A DNA stretch of 64,000 nt from Paenibacillus alba (GTDB lineage Bacteria; Bacillota; Bacilli; Paenibacillales; NBRC-103111): positions 1-64,000 of the forward strand of contig NZ_JABMKZ010000011.1 of NCBI RefSeq assembly GCF_013204855.1. Reading direction: 5' to 3'. The notes below the pieces were generated by a model. It saw only the letters and a program-made list of their open reading frames with translations. It had not been told where the DNA came from and did not search any database. Made by a program: the position numbers and the translations under genes. Shown in pieces: positions 42,151 through 51,548 of the stretch; position 1 is the first letter of the stretch, and every line of letters starts with the position of its first letter.

Positions 42151-43590
42151 TTAGTTCCGCGGCTGTTCAAAGAATTGGGGCTCACTTACTGGAGCCGGTC
42201 TTACTGTCTTTTCCTGGGCCACAATTTGCTGGGGCTCTGTCGAAGGAACAGCTCTAGGCGATTCTTCCCTCGTGCTGGCTTTCGGCTGTGGAGCAGCTGT
42301 CGGTCTGACACCTGTATCGGATCGCACGCCTTTTTGATCGGCAGCAGGAACAGGCTGTGGTACACGAGCAGATGCTGTCGGCAGCTGCTCTTGGGCAGCA
42401 ACAGGACTTTGCTTATCACTTGATGCCGCGGATGGAGATAGGCTTGGCGTTGGTGTTGGAGCCGATAATGCCGTGTCTGAGGTGGCCGTTTTCTCATCAT
42501 TTGTTTTTAGACTTGTATCTGGAGATGCTGTTTCTTGAGGTTTATCAGTGGCTGTGGCACTCATGGATTGTTTAGCGCTTTGACTCGCATCAGGACTCGT
42601 TAATGTGCAGCCGCTAATGAAGAGCATAGTTGCTAATCCAAGAAAAGACCAGCGATAGGAATGAAGCTTAAACTGTTTAATCATCAGAATTCTCCTTTGT
42701 AATTGAGCTTTATTTCCAGCCAGATTGACATTTCCAAACACTTGATTGCGTTTCGAAAAACTTTCCAGCAATGTGATAAGCGTATAGCCGTAAGCTTGGC
42801 TTTTGTCAGGAGCAAGGCAGCTTAACGCAAGCGCATCACTCGCAATTTCTTGGTCTTCGCGCATTCGGCGATACGCGTACCAGAGGATGGGATTAAACCA
42901 GTGAATGATGAGCAGCGCATGCATAAAGCCATTCACCCAAATATCTTTGCGCTTGCTGTGGGCAAGCTCGTGAAGGAAGACGTGCTGCAATTGCTCGTCA
43001 TTCAAATTGTGCAACAAAACTGTCGGCATAATTAATTGAGGTTTCATAAATCCAAACAGCGATGGAGATGCTAAATCATCAGAAGCAACCAAGGCAATGT
43101 GACCCTGGATTCCCATCCGTTTTTTACTTTGGCTGAATAGCTGTCGTATTCTTTCATCCGAGACGGCTGCCGTTTCTTGCTTTAATTTCCGCGCAAACTT
43201 CAGGTTAATGCTCAAAGTATAAGTCCCTAATAAAACTACGCCAAGCAGCCAAGCTGCCAGTAAAAGGCGATAAAAGATTGGTGTCTTCGCGCCTGGTGAT
43301 TCATGTTCATCCAGACTTAAAGCTGATTCAGCTTGATCGAAGTGAACAACAGATTGGACGACTTCCGGCGTACCGACCCAATTATAAATACTTAATTTGC
43401 TTTCTGGGCTCCAAGGCATAATTAACCGCAGAATAACGAGCAGCCACAATATGTAATGCCATCTGGGCTTCAAATGAGCTTTAAGCACTTTCTGCATCAC
43501 AATGATGAATCCAACCAAGACACTAGCCATCGCCGAGACAGACCATACCCAATGAAACAATGGAATAAGTTGTTCAAGCAGTTGAGTCAC
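42151..43590 (-). CDS. BlaR1-like M56 membrane peptidase with Pro/Ser-rich tail
   Basis: A 479-residue protein of the BlaR1/MecR1 (M56) family. Four hydrophobic segments lie in the first 330 residues (about 15-30, 42-60, 108-126 and 310-325). The zinc motif HELAHSKRKD lies at about 204-213, with DQEIASDALALS at about 247 giving the third ligand. Classical BlaR1 ends in a penicillin-binding sensor domain. Here the last 140 residues are instead a low-complexity tail rich in Pro, Ser, Thr and Ala (STS, PTPTPSLSPSAASS and similar). So the signal it senses is probably not a beta-lactam. The BlaI-type repressor gene is directly upstream. Confidence 0.9.
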   Translation of the reverse strand: MTQLLEQLIPLFHWVWSVSAMASVLVGFIIVMQKVLKAHLKPRWHYILWLLVILRLIMPWSPESKLSIYNWVGTPEVVQSVVHFDQAESALSLDEHESPGAKTPIFYRLLLAAWLLGVVLLGTYTLSINLKFARKLKQETAAVSDERIRQLFSQSKKRMGIQGHIALVASDDLASPSLFGFMKPQLIMPTVLLHNLNDEQLQHVFLHELAHSKRKDIWVNGFMHALLIIHWFNPILWYAYRRMREDQEIASDALALSCLAPDKSQAYGYTLITLLESFSKRNQVFGNVNLAGNKAQLQRRILMIKQFKLHSYRWSFLGLATMLFISGCTLTSPDASQSAKQSMSATATDKPQETASPDTSLKTNDEKTATSDTALSAPTPTPSLSPSAASSDKQSPVAAQEQLPTASARVPQPVPAADQKGVRSDTGVRPTAAPQPKASTREESPRAVPSTEPQQIVAQEKTVRPAPVSEPQFFEQPRN

Positions 43591-43658
43591 AGGTGATTCT
43601 CCCTTTCCAACTTCGCCCCCAAGAGGTTGCGGCAGATTGCATGCAGCCCTTTAGGGGA

Positions 43659-44033
43659 TCATTTCGATTTGTCATCAAGGATATTTTTCAATTCTTTGAT
43701 TTCTTCCGGCGATAGCTTCTCTTCTTTCAAAAAGTTAACGAGCAGCGGTTTAAACGCCCCGCCGTATATTCTTTTCAGGAAAGAATCGGTTTCCGACTTC
43801 ACACATTCGTCTGCCGACACGAGAGGGAAATACGCATACACTTTGTGAACTAAGGTATAAGAAATAGCTTCTTTTTGAGCTAATCGGTTCAAAAGTGTTC
43901 TTACGGTTTTGGGCTTCCACTCCGTACGACTCTCTAGAACTTCAATCACTTCATTAGCGGTGCAGGGCGATTTGGCCCATAAAACTTTCATCACTTCCCA
44001 CTCCGCATCGGAGATTTGGGGAACTTGGGTCAC
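43659..44033 (-). CDS. BlaI/MecI-family repressor
   Basis: A 124-residue repressor. The winged helix is in residues 1-75: QISDAEWEVMKVLWAKSPCT, then helix-turn-helix TANEVIEVLESRTEWKPKTV, and wing YTLVHKVYAYFPLVSADEC. The C-terminal helices dimerise and carry the peptidase-cleavable region. Two operators of the ATTACACTTGTAAT type lie 24 and 49 bases upstream of the start. The gene is followed by the BlaR1-like peptidase gene with a 68-base gap. Together they form a signal-controlled repressor/antirepressor pair. No beta-lactamase gene is nearby, so the target is probably elsewhere or the pair itself. Confidence 0.93.
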   Translation of the reverse strand: MTQVPQISDAEWEVMKVLWAKSPCTANEVIEVLESRTEWKPKTVRTLLNRLAQKEAISYTLVHKVYAYFPLVSADECVKSETDSFLKRIYGGAFKPLLVNFLKEEKLSPEEIKELKNILDDKSK

Positions 44034-44056
44034 AGGCTTACCTCCTATCTAGTTAG

Positions 44057-44095
44057 ATTACACTTGTAATACATTCATCATATTACACTTGTAAT
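44057..44095. promoter_or_regulatory. Twin BlaI-type operators
   Basis: ATTACACTTGTAAT occurs twice, at 44057-44070 and 44082-44095, that is, 25 bases apart centre to centre. It matches the TACAnnTGTA core bound by BlaI/MecI proteins and lies just upstream of the repressor gene. Confidence 0.9.
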
Positions 44096-44339
44096 CTCGC
44101 GGTGTCAACTTGTATTCTTTTGAACAAAACAACAAGACCTATTTGTTCTCCATATAAAAATGGAGTGAATAAGCCAGCCTTGTTTCAAATCTGATGAACT
44201 GGGTAAAAGATACTGAACAAAATAACATTTCCATGCGTCTTATTATGTAATGGAAAGATTTTTCAATGCCTTTAACGGCAAAGTATGTTTAAATATACAT
44301 ATAGGGAATTGAAAATTCAGGGAAAGGTAATCAAAAACT

Positions 44340-44744
44340 ATGAAAACTGCCTCTTTTCTATTACCCAAAGATAAAGTATCCTTTATCACTTCGACATCTT
44401 CCATGAAGGAAGCATTAGAACAGCTAGAACAGCATTATTACACAGCTCTTCCCATTGTTGACGAAGATGGGAAATACGTTGGCACACTTTCGGAAGGCGA
44501 TCTGCTGTGGACAATGAAAGACACGCCAGGCCTCACTTTCGATAACATGGATCACATTCAGGTTAGCAATATTGAAAAGCATATTCGCAATGAATCTGTC
44601 TCCTTGCATGCTCACATGGAAGATATGCTGGCGCTTGCCGCCGATCAGAATTTTGTACCCGTCGTTGATGATGACCATCTCTTCGTTGGCATTATTCGCC
44701 GCAAAGATATCATCGAGTACTACATGCGCAATATTACAGATTGA
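44340..44744 (+). CDS. Stand-alone CBS-pair protein
   Basis: A 134-residue protein made of two CBS motifs and nothing else. The first is in about residues 8-60 (FITSTSSMKEALEQLEQHYY with ALPIVDEDGKYVGTLSEGDL) and the second in 72-130 (VSLHAHMEDMLALAADQNFV with PVVDDDHLFVGIIRRKDII). CBS pairs bind adenosine-containing ligands. Small Bacillota members such as DarB/CbpB bind cyclic di-AMP and regulate the stringent response, which is a possible role here. The start lies behind AGGGAAAGG. It has a strong terminator. Confidence 0.9.
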   Translation: MKTASFLLPKDKVSFITSTSSMKEALEQLEQHYYTALPIVDEDGKYVGTLSEGDLLWTMKDTPGLTFDNMDHIQVSNIEKHIRNESVSLHAHMEDMLALAADQNFVPVVDDDHLFVGIIRRKDIIEYYMRNITD

Positions 44745-44770
44745 TTCATCTATGGCAGAAACAACACATT

Positions 44771-44824
44771 AGGAAGAGGGCTGATTTATAAGATCTAATG
44801 ATCTTATAGATCAGCCCTCTCTGT
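44771..44824 (+). terminator. Long terminator hairpin of the CBS gene
   Basis: The arms GAGGGCTGATTTATAAGATC and GATCTTATAGATCAGCCCTC form a stem of about 20 pairs with one mismatch around a TAAT loop. The + strand T-run is poor (TCTGTTTTC), so it may also act as an insulator between convergent genes. Confidence 0.8.
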
Positions 44825-44850
44825 TTTCGCAGATCCGAATATTTCACATA

Positions 44851-45035
44851 ATTCCTGCGATTATGCATCCTTTTCGTCTTGGGAACCAGCACAAACGTGA
44901 AAAGCCTGCGATAATGCATCCTTTAGCGACCTTTTTTCGATTCTAGAATGGAAAAGCCCAGAAAGCCTGCATAATCGCAGGATTTCTGAAATTTTCATGC
45001 GATTTGATCGAAAAAGCCTGCATTTACGCAGGAAT
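44851..45035. repeat. Four-motif intergenic element, copy 2
   Basis: CCTGC motifs start at 44854, 44905, 44966 and 45017 (spacings 51, 61, 51). The first two read CCTGCGATTATGCATC and CCTGCGATAATGCATC, and the last two are CCTGC(n)CGCAGG palindromes. Shared pieces with copy 1 are GAAAGCCTGCATAATCGCAGG and GCGATTT...GAAAAAGCCTGCA. It lies between the convergent CBS and sensor-kinase genes, behind the CBS terminator. Confidence 0.8.
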
Positions 45036-45175
45036 TTCCGATTAGGCTATGAACCTCGCTAAATATGGTCGCCCGCATTCGCTGTCCCAACGCGAGCGAG
45101 CCTTGGCGCGCATTATAGCGTCTACGCATGGCGGAGCTCAATGCTGCGCATCGCTTTGGGACAACCGCAGCTGCT

Positions 45176-47005
45176 TTAACTTGCCTGTTCATCTAAAGCG
45201 GAGATGCACTTCTCAAGCGGAAGTCGAATCGTAATCCGCGTCCCGATGCGAACATCGCTATCGAAATGGAATTCGGAGCCTTCCCCATAATACATCCTCA
45301 TCCGCGTAACTACATTGCGCAGACCAAACAAATCCTTTTCCCTCCGTCCATCTGTCGAGATGCCTTCAGCCGCAAGCTTGTAAGCTTGTTCTAACTTGGT
45401 TTGAATCTCTTTCAACTTGTCAGGCTCCACGCCGATGCCGTTGTCGCTCACTTCTAGCACCAGCAAGCTTTTATCCAAATAGGAGGAAATGACCAGCTCC
45501 CCGCCCCTGCTTTGTTTCTCAAGACCATGCAGAACGGCATTTTCGACAAGTGGCTGCAAGAGCAGCTTTAGTACATGATAAGGCTCACTCTCCTTGGCGA
45601 TATCGTAGCGGACAGTAAAATGATCCAAAAACCGCAGCTGCTGCACTTTAATATAATACGTGAGGTGCATGACAGTTTCGCCCACCGGAAATGTTTCATT
45701 TCCCTTGTTTAAGCTCAGCCTGAAAAATTTGGACAAATTGAGCACCATTTCACTGATTTCATCTGCCTCGTAATTCTTAGCTGTCCAGTAGATTGAATCC
45801 AGAGTGTTATAGAGAAAATGCGGATTAATCTGCGATTGCAGAAATTTGAGCTCCATTTTGGACAGTAAAAGCTGCTTTTCATAATGATCACGTATCAGCG
45901 TTTTTTGATTTTCAGCCATGCGATTGAAGGATTCAATGACATACCCAAGCTCGTCCACGCGCGTATCCTCCAACTGAATGGTGAAATTGCCAGTTCGCAG
46001 CTGTTTCATCCCATACGCGAGCTTGCGCAGCGGTGAGGAAATTCCCCTGTAGACGATCCAGGAAATCCAAATCGCGAGTACTAAACTTACGACTACAATG
46101 CCATAGGTAAAAACTTTCAACGAATCCGTATGGCTGCGAATTTCCCATAGCGGCTGTTCCATCATAAGCGACCACCCGGATAATTTGGACTTTACGCTAA
46201 TGGTCACCATTTCAGTTCCGGTTTGCGGCGATTTACGAATAAATCTAGCTTTATTTTCTTTATTCCAAGCCTGCGGGTTCATGGACTTTCCAGTTCCTGT
46301 GATTAGCGAGCCATTGCTTTCATACAGATAGATATTTGCATTGGCAGTAGGAAGCAGTGGCTTTGCCAGCTCGATTAAGGCACTTTTTTTAATGGAAATG
46401 ACGAGCAAATTAGGGTTCATCAGGGTTCGATTATAGGGGTCCATCGTTCGGATCAAATGCACACTATCTGTGTCAAAATACGATTCACCTGCTTGTGGCG
46501 TATAGAAAACGGTCCCTCCATTAGCCTCCATTAAGCGCATATACCACTCTTGCTTCTCTGCGCCCTCAGGCAGCTTGCTTCCGCCAAGCTTCGTTGAGAT
46601 AACGGTGCGCGAAGGCATATGGATGATCGTGATTTGGTCCACCATCAAATTAACGGTTGTCATATTCGTTATCTGATCCATCACTTGCGCGAGCTGCACA
46701 TAAGACTGTTTGCGTGGCTCTTGCCCTACGGATTGCAGCGTCTTATTCATATTCATATCAAAGGCGATTAACGAGGAAAGCTGTTCGATATTCTGCAACG
46801 TCAGATCCACATAATCAGCCATCGTATGCAGAGCACCTTGGGTTCTTTCCCCGGTTTGTATTTCCAAAATCGTTTGCGATTTCGCAATGGCAAAAAGACT
46901 AAAGCCTGAGATCGGCAATAAAATGAGCATAAAATACCAGGTCAGCCTAACTTGAATAAAGCCAGTCAATAATTTCCGTACTTTGGGCAGGATCTCTCTT
47001 ACCAT
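45176..47005 (-). CDS. YesM-type sensor histidine kinase
   Basis: A 609-residue membrane sensor of the LytS/YesM class. Segments at about 20-40 and 300-322 enclose an outer sensor domain (dCache-like) of about 260 residues. HAMP follows (SSPLRKLAYGMKQLRTGNF). The phosphoacceptor His is in LQSQINPHFLYNTLDSIYW (about 394). The ATPase has QPLVENAVLHG and VSDNGIGVEP. Such kinases respond to sugars or oligosaccharides together with a YesN-type regulator. The usual adjacent regulator is missing here; a YesN-like one lies about 14 kb away at 60862-62469, and pairing is possible. It ends close to repeat copy 2, and its start lies 37 bases behind the lipoprotein stop. Confidence 0.93.
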   Translation of the reverse strand: MVREILPKVRKLLTGFIQVRLTWYFMLILLPISGFSLFAIAKSQTILEIQTGERTQGALHTMADYVDLTLQNIEQLSSLIAFDMNMNKTLQSVGQEPRKQSYVQLAQVMDQITNMTTVNLMVDQITIIHMPSRTVISTKLGGSKLPEGAEKQEWYMRLMEANGGTVFYTPQAGESYFDTDSVHLIRTMDPYNRTLMNPNLLVISIKKSALIELAKPLLPTANANIYLYESNGSLITGTGKSMNPQAWNKENKARFIRKSPQTGTEMVTISVKSKLSGWSLMMEQPLWEIRSHTDSLKVFTYGIVVVSLVLAIWISWIVYRGISSPLRKLAYGMKQLRTGNFTIQLEDTRVDELGYVIESFNRMAENQKTLIRDHYEKQLLLSKMELKFLQSQINPHFLYNTLDSIYWTAKNYEADEISEMVLNLSKFFRLSLNKGNETFPVGETVMHLTYYIKVQQLRFLDHFTVRYDIAKESEPYHVLKLLLQPLVENAVLHGLEKQSRGGELVISSYLDKSLLVLEVSDNGIGVEPDKLKEIQTKLEQAYKLAAEGISTDGRREKDLFGLRNVVTRMRMYYGEGSEFHFDSDVRIGTRITIRLPLEKCISALDEQAS

Positions 47006-47042
47006 ATGGTGGTCCCTCCATTTATACCGGGTTCACTCCCCA

Positions 47043-48551
47043 TTACTTACCGGATTGCCGCCACCATTCGTTCACTTCTCCGGTAATTTCATCCCCTCCG
47101 GCATCCTTCCAATTTTTCACAAAAACATCAAATTCATCAATTGGACTCATTCCTGCGATAATTCGGGTAAAGGTTTCTTCCTGCAGCTTGGACAGTTTAA
47201 CCTGATGCTTGCCCATGGCCGGAGTTGGAGGCCCATTAAACCGATTTTGCATTAGATTGTTATCAATCCGCTGCAAGTTTTCATAAAGTCTGAACTGTTC
47301 ACCTAATCCGTCTAGACGTTTTCTCGTCAAATCCCGGTCTATGGTATCAACCAAGGCCCCATAGATGCCCCGATAAGCTTGTTTAATATGTTCATCCAAC
47401 CGAATAGACAGCTTTCCGTTTACTTGGGTCCATACTTCTTTCTCAAAGCCAAGCTTCAGCGTATTTTGAGCAGGCCCTGCTATAAAATCAAGAAATTTGA
47501 CCACGGCCGCTGCGTTTTGGCTTTTGACCGGCACGACATTGTAGGAACGAACGATGGAAGTGCTGTAAACGCCATGTTTTCCACCGGGACCCGTTGGATA
47601 ATCAAGTGGAATCCATACCGCAGTTGGATCACTTTTACGGTTTTGTTCTATGTGTGAACGCGTATCCGACCAAGCGGCAGAATACAAGCCAATCTTCCCT
47701 CGTGCTACCTTTTCGCCAAGAATATCAATTTTATTCAACGGGAATTCGGGGTCCAAAATATTTTGCTCATAGAGGCTATTCATATAAGTTAGCGCTTGTT
47801 TCATCTCTGGGAGAATGCCGGAGTATACCAACTTCCCATCTCGTTCGTACCACGCATTCATTTGCGCTCCGAAAGCGCCAAGAAAAGGTGAGGTTCTACC
47901 CAGACGCTCCAAGATGGAGAGGCCGTAGGTGTCTTGTATCCCGTTTCCATCCGGATCCCTCTCAGCGAAAGCTTTCATCACAGCCGTAAATTCCTCGATA
48001 CTGTGAGGAGGCTGCAGGCCAAGTTTATCCAACCAATCCTTCCGAGCATAAATAATCTCTGTTCCTTTGACCTCATTGACGCTGGGAATGGCATAGATTT
48101 GACCATTTACCGTGACATTGTCCCATGCTTCTTTAGGAATTTTGGCTTTCAGATTGGCTCCGTATTTGTCAATATAGTCGTTTAAAGGCGTTAATGCCTT
48201 TTGATTTACAAAGTTAATGAACCACGAAGGATTGGCCGTATTCAGCAGATCCGGCGGCTCCCCCGAGGTCATAATTACGTTCAATTTATCATCATAGCCA
48301 TTAAGCGGCGGGAGCGTTACATTGACCTCCATGCCTGTATTTTTTTCGATGTAGGCCAGATAAGGATTGTGATTGGCATCCATTCCCAATGGGAACTTCA
48401 TGCCTAGACTGTTCGCCACAATTCGAATGTGAGGAACTTTCGCAGGGCTGGTTTCATCTTCATTTTTTTCCTTGGAAGGATAGCTGCATCCTGCGCTTAC
48501 ACCTAACATCGTCAGAACTACGCACGTGGATAATGGCTTCGTTATTTTCAT
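47043..48551 (-). CDS. Sugar-binding lipoprotein of an ABC importer (LplA-like)
   Basis: A 502-residue extracellular binding protein. I choose ATG 48551 behind AAGGGGTGG, which gives the lipoprotein signal MKITKPLSTCVVLTMLGVSA with lipobox SAGC. The mature part has strands and helices typical of class 1 solute-binding proteins, with VNGQIYAIPSVNEVKGTEII and DWLDKLGLQPPHSIEEFTAV as family landmarks. The end MSPIDEFDVFVKNWKDAGGD, followed by WWRQSGK, is the LplA-type C-terminus. No permease genes adjoin, only a YesM kinase downstream. It may feed its ligand signal to that kinase, or share the permeases encoded at 58752-60668. Confidence 0.93.
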   Translation of the reverse strand: MKITKPLSTCVVLTMLGVSAGCSYPSKEKNEDETSPAKVPHIRIVANSLGMKFPLGMDANHNPYLAYIEKNTGMEVNVTLPPLNGYDDKLNVIMTSGEPPDLLNTANPSWFINFVNQKALTPLNDYIDKYGANLKAKIPKEAWDNVTVNGQIYAIPSVNEVKGTEIIYARKDWLDKLGLQPPHSIEEFTAVMKAFAERDPDGNGIQDTYGLSILERLGRTSPFLGAFGAQMNAWYERDGKLVYSGILPEMKQALTYMNSLYEQNILDPEFPLNKIDILGEKVARGKIGLYSAAWSDTRSHIEQNRKSDPTAVWIPLDYPTGPGGKHGVYSTSIVRSYNVVPVKSQNAAAVVKFLDFIAGPAQNTLKLGFEKEVWTQVNGKLSIRLDEHIKQAYRGIYGALVDTIDRDLTRKRLDGLGEQFRLYENLQRIDNNLMQNRFNGPPTPAMGKHQVKLSKLQEETFTRIIAGMSPIDEFDVFVKNWKDAGGDEITGEVNEWWRQSGK

Positions 48552-48583
48552 GGGACCACCCCTTAAGGCCTGTCTTGCCTCTG

Positions 48584-49687
48584 TCATCCGCCCACAATCT
48601 GCTGAAGTATCGGCGTTAAGCCATCCGCCATCCGCAGAAAACCAAGATCCGTCGGATGTGACCCATCCACCGTGCATTCATGAGCATCTGCACCAAGCAG
48701 CGTAGATCCATCGCAGAAATAAATGTTGTCATCCTGCATCACGCGTCGCTGTTCAACAACTCGCTGCTGAATTTGTTTGCGATCTGAACGTTCTTTGGCC
48801 ATGTCAGCATGAAATCGTTCTTTGGCATGCGTGATTCTGGAGATAACGAGAATAGGTGTCAAGGGATGTTTGTCTCTGTAGATTGAAATAAATTCGGGCA
48901 AGGTCTTCGCCAATAATTCCGTCGAAACGCAGTTCGCCTCATAGTCAACAATCAAGCAGGCAGGATCTATAATTTCCGCCAGTATATGCGATAGCTCTGG
49001 TTCTCCTTTGCCATTACCGGAAAAACCTAAGTTCAGAAATTCCAGATTTATGCGGCGCGATAAAATGTTCGTATAAGACATGCCTGGACGGGATGCGCAG
49101 CCTCCTTGTGTGATCGAAGTCCCATAAACAACAATCTTCCTATTGTTGTCGTAGCTAGGCGGCGGCGAGATGCGGGCCTCTCGATCCACGCCGATCCATA
49201 TTTCCTCTACGCCTTGATAAAGCGGGAAATTCAAAGTAAATATGCGATTTTCTCTCACCTTATGCGTGAAAAGGCTGCTTTCATACTCCGTCAAACGATG
49301 ATCGTAAGTCGTTGTTCCGTAATAGACTTGTTCCCCCGGTCCTCCCAAGTAGCAATCCAACCCGCATTGACCTGTTGCCGTCATATGATACATATTCGCA
49401 GGCCCCGTTAATTTCACTTTCACGAGCAGAGACGTGGCATCCGTCGTGAACCGAATCTGCCCGCCCGAAGTGCAATTCGCTAATTGATCAACAGCATCAG
49501 GTATGTGATGAGAAGGATGAGCCGGCAGACGCCGATAAAGCCCTTCCTCTTGAAGCCAACCAAAACCGGCAATGTGGAACGGCGCTTCAAGTGGTGAATA
49601 CCACATGACGTCCTGATCGCCGGATGGCCGTATGTTCATATTTGTATCCAACTGCACAGCATCAATCGTTTTTTTGCGGTGACTCAT
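48584..49687 (-). CDS. SGNH/GDSL-type esterase with N-terminal beta domain
   Basis: A 367-residue protein of the SGNH hydrolase superfamily, without signal peptide. Residues about 25-175 form a jelly-roll-like N-terminal domain (GFGWLQEEGLYRRLP, QIRFTTDATSLLVKVKLTG). The catalytic part starts with VVYGTSITQGGCASRPGMSY (about 186), where Ser of GTSITQGG is the nucleophile. GFSGNGKGEPE carries the Gly/Asn blocks, and DGSHPTDLGF (about 342) the Asp/His pair. This two-domain layout is known from carbohydrate esterases. It lies 32 bases before the lipoprotein gene and probably removes acetyl or similar groups from an imported glycan. Confidence 0.88.
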   Translation of the reverse strand: MSHRKKTIDAVQLDTNMNIRPSGDQDVMWYSPLEAPFHIAGFGWLQEEGLYRRLPAHPSHHIPDAVDQLANCTSGGQIRFTTDATSLLVKVKLTGPANMYHMTATGQCGLDCYLGGPGEQVYYGTTTYDHRLTEYESSLFTHKVRENRIFTLNFPLYQGVEEIWIGVDREARISPPPSYDNNRKIVVYGTSITQGGCASRPGMSYTNILSRRINLEFLNLGFSGNGKGEPELSHILAEIIDPACLIVDYEANCVSTELLAKTLPEFISIYRDKHPLTPILVISRITHAKERFHADMAKERSDRKQIQQRVVEQRRVMQDDNIYFCDGSTLLGADAHECTVDGSHPTDLGFLRMADGLTPILQQIVGG

Positions 49688-49895
49688 AATGTGAACCTCC
49701 TACTTGATTCTCCTATATTCTGTTAAACCTTTTCGTCACTATAGCTTCAAACCCTTTTTCTAGAAGATCAATGGTTATTAAAGTACCAAAAGAAGTCATG
49801 GTCCTCCGCTGTAGCGCCGTTACCGCTGTAATACAATAGGGTTAGCCTGTTGGTGGATACTTATAGGTGAGATGGAATAAAGGAGGGAATCATCG

Positions 49896-51494
49896 TTGAC
49901 GGACAAGGATAACCAACGCAACATGCACAAACATAGCGCTGATATCATCATTATTGGCGGAGGCACCGGCGGCAGCGCCGCTGCACTCGCGGCAGCTAAA
50001 TCAGGCAAGACGGTTATTCTGACAGAGGAAACCGATTGGATTGGCGGGCAATTGACAAGCCAAGCCGTCCCGCCGGATGAACATCCATGGATTGAGAAGT
50101 TCGGATGCACACGCACCTATCGGCAGTTTCGAAATGGGGTTCGTGACTATTATCGGCGGCATTTCCCGCTAACAGCGGAGGCTCGCTCGCAAGTCTACCT
50201 GAATCCCGGAAATGGCGGCGTCTCGCGTTTATGCCACGAGCCTCGCGCCGCAGTAGCGGTTCTGCAAGATATGCTTGCACCGTATATTCATAGCGGACGC
50301 TTGCAGATCCTGTACCGTCATCGCATTAAATCGGCTTCAGTGGAAGGCGATGATATCCGTAAAGTAACCATGACGAATTTAATCACGGGCGAGCTTGTTG
50401 AACTTACTGCTGCCTACTTCCTTGATGCAACAGAATGCGGAGACGTCCTTCCGCTTGCAGGCGCGGAATATGTCACAGGTGCAGAAGCGTTCAGCGAAAC
50501 CGGTGAACCCCATGCTGTCGCTGGCGAAGCGCTTCCGCAGGACATGCAAGGCTTTACTTACTGCTTCGCGATGGATTACATCGAAGGCGAGGATCACACC
50601 ATCGAGCGTCCTGAGCGCTACGATTTCTGGCGGCAGTACAAAGCTGACTTCTGGCCTGATCGACTGCTAAGTTGGACAGGGGTAAGACCGCACACGCTGG
50701 AGGCTGTTGATTACGAGCTTTTCGAAGGCACAGAAAGGTACTCCCTATTCTACTATCGGCGCATTATCGACAGCACGAATTTCGAGAAGGGCTTTTACCC
50801 AGGAAGCATCACACTCGTTAATTGGCCGCAAAATGATTACTGGCTAGGCTCCGTTATTGATGTGAGCGAACAAGAAAGAGAGCGAAATCTCTGGGATGCG
50901 AAGCAGCTTAGCCTTTCCCTGCTCTACTGGCTTCAGACAGAAGCACCGCGACCTGACGGGGGGCACGGCTATCCGGGACTTCGCCTTCGCAAAGATATCG
51001 TTGGTACCGAGGATGGCTTAGCCATGTATCCTTACATACGGGAATCTCGCCGAATCAAAGCTGAATTCACTGTATTGGAGCAGCATGTAAGCGCAGCATG
51101 TCGGCCTGAAGGCAAAGCCGTGCAATTTGATGACTCCGTTGGCATTGGCTGTTATCGCATTGATCTGCATCCTAGTACGGGCAACCGGCATTATATCGAC
51201 ATCTCTTCCCTGCCGTTCCAGATTCCACTCGGCAGCTTGATTCCAGTCCGAATGACTAATTTGTTGCCGGCATGCAAAAATTTAGGGGTTACCCATATTA
51301 CGAACGGTTGTTACCGTCTTCACCCCGTGGAGTGGAACATCGGGGAAGCCGCAGGTTTCCTGGCTAGTTACTGTTTGGACCGTAAGCTGATCCCCCGTGA
51401 TGTTCGAAATACTGAGTCCGAGCTTCGTAAATTCCAGCAAACTCTGGTGAACTATGGGATTGAATTAACTTGGCCGACCATTCACCCCGTCTAA
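49896..51494 (+). CDS. FAD-dependent oxidoreductase (PF12831-type)
   Basis: A 532-residue flavoprotein. It starts at TTG 49896 behind AAAGGAGGG. Residues 16-50 hold DIIIIGGGTGGSAAALAAAK and TEETDWIGGQLTSQAVPPDE, the FAD_oxidored family signature. FLDATECGDVLPLAGAEYVTGAEA lies at about 170. The C-terminal part has VTHITNGCYRLHPVEWNIGE, the second FAD segment. Members are found in carbohydrate loci of Paenibacillus and Bacteroidetes, where they are thought to oxidise sugar or cyclitol derivatives. It is the first gene of a plus-strand operon with a Gfo/Idh dehydrogenase and a secreted GHL10 protein. The substrate is unknown. Confidence 0.88.
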   Translation: MTDKDNQRNMHKHSADIIIIGGGTGGSAAALAAAKSGKTVILTEETDWIGGQLTSQAVPPDEHPWIEKFGCTRTYRQFRNGVRDYYRRHFPLTAEARSQVYLNPGNGGVSRLCHEPRAAVAVLQDMLAPYIHSGRLQILYRHRIKSASVEGDDIRKVTMTNLITGELVELTAAYFLDATECGDVLPLAGAEYVTGAEAFSETGEPHAVAGEALPQDMQGFTYCFAMDYIEGEDHTIERPERYDFWRQYKADFWPDRLLSWTGVRPHTLEAVDYELFEGTERYSLFYYRRIIDSTNFEKGFYPGSITLVNWPQNDYWLGSVIDVSEQERERNLWDAKQLSLSLLYWLQTEAPRPDGGHGYPGLRLRKDIVGTEDGLAMYPYIRESRRIKAEFTVLEQHVSAACRPEGKAVQFDDSVGIGCYRIDLHPSTGNRHYIDISSLPFQIPLGSLIPVRMTNLLPACKNLGVTHITNGCYRLHPVEWNIGEAAGFLASYCLDRKLIPRDVRNTESELRKFQQTLVNYGIELTWPTIHPV

Positions 51495-51548
51495 CTTTAT
51501 TTATCATTACCTGATCTATCCATCCTATAAACGAGGTGCTTTCATACG

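Noticed and set aside
45049-45234. Short frames on both strands between repeat copy 2 and the sensor kinase
   Set aside because: They overlap each other and the kinase 3' end and have no translation signals.
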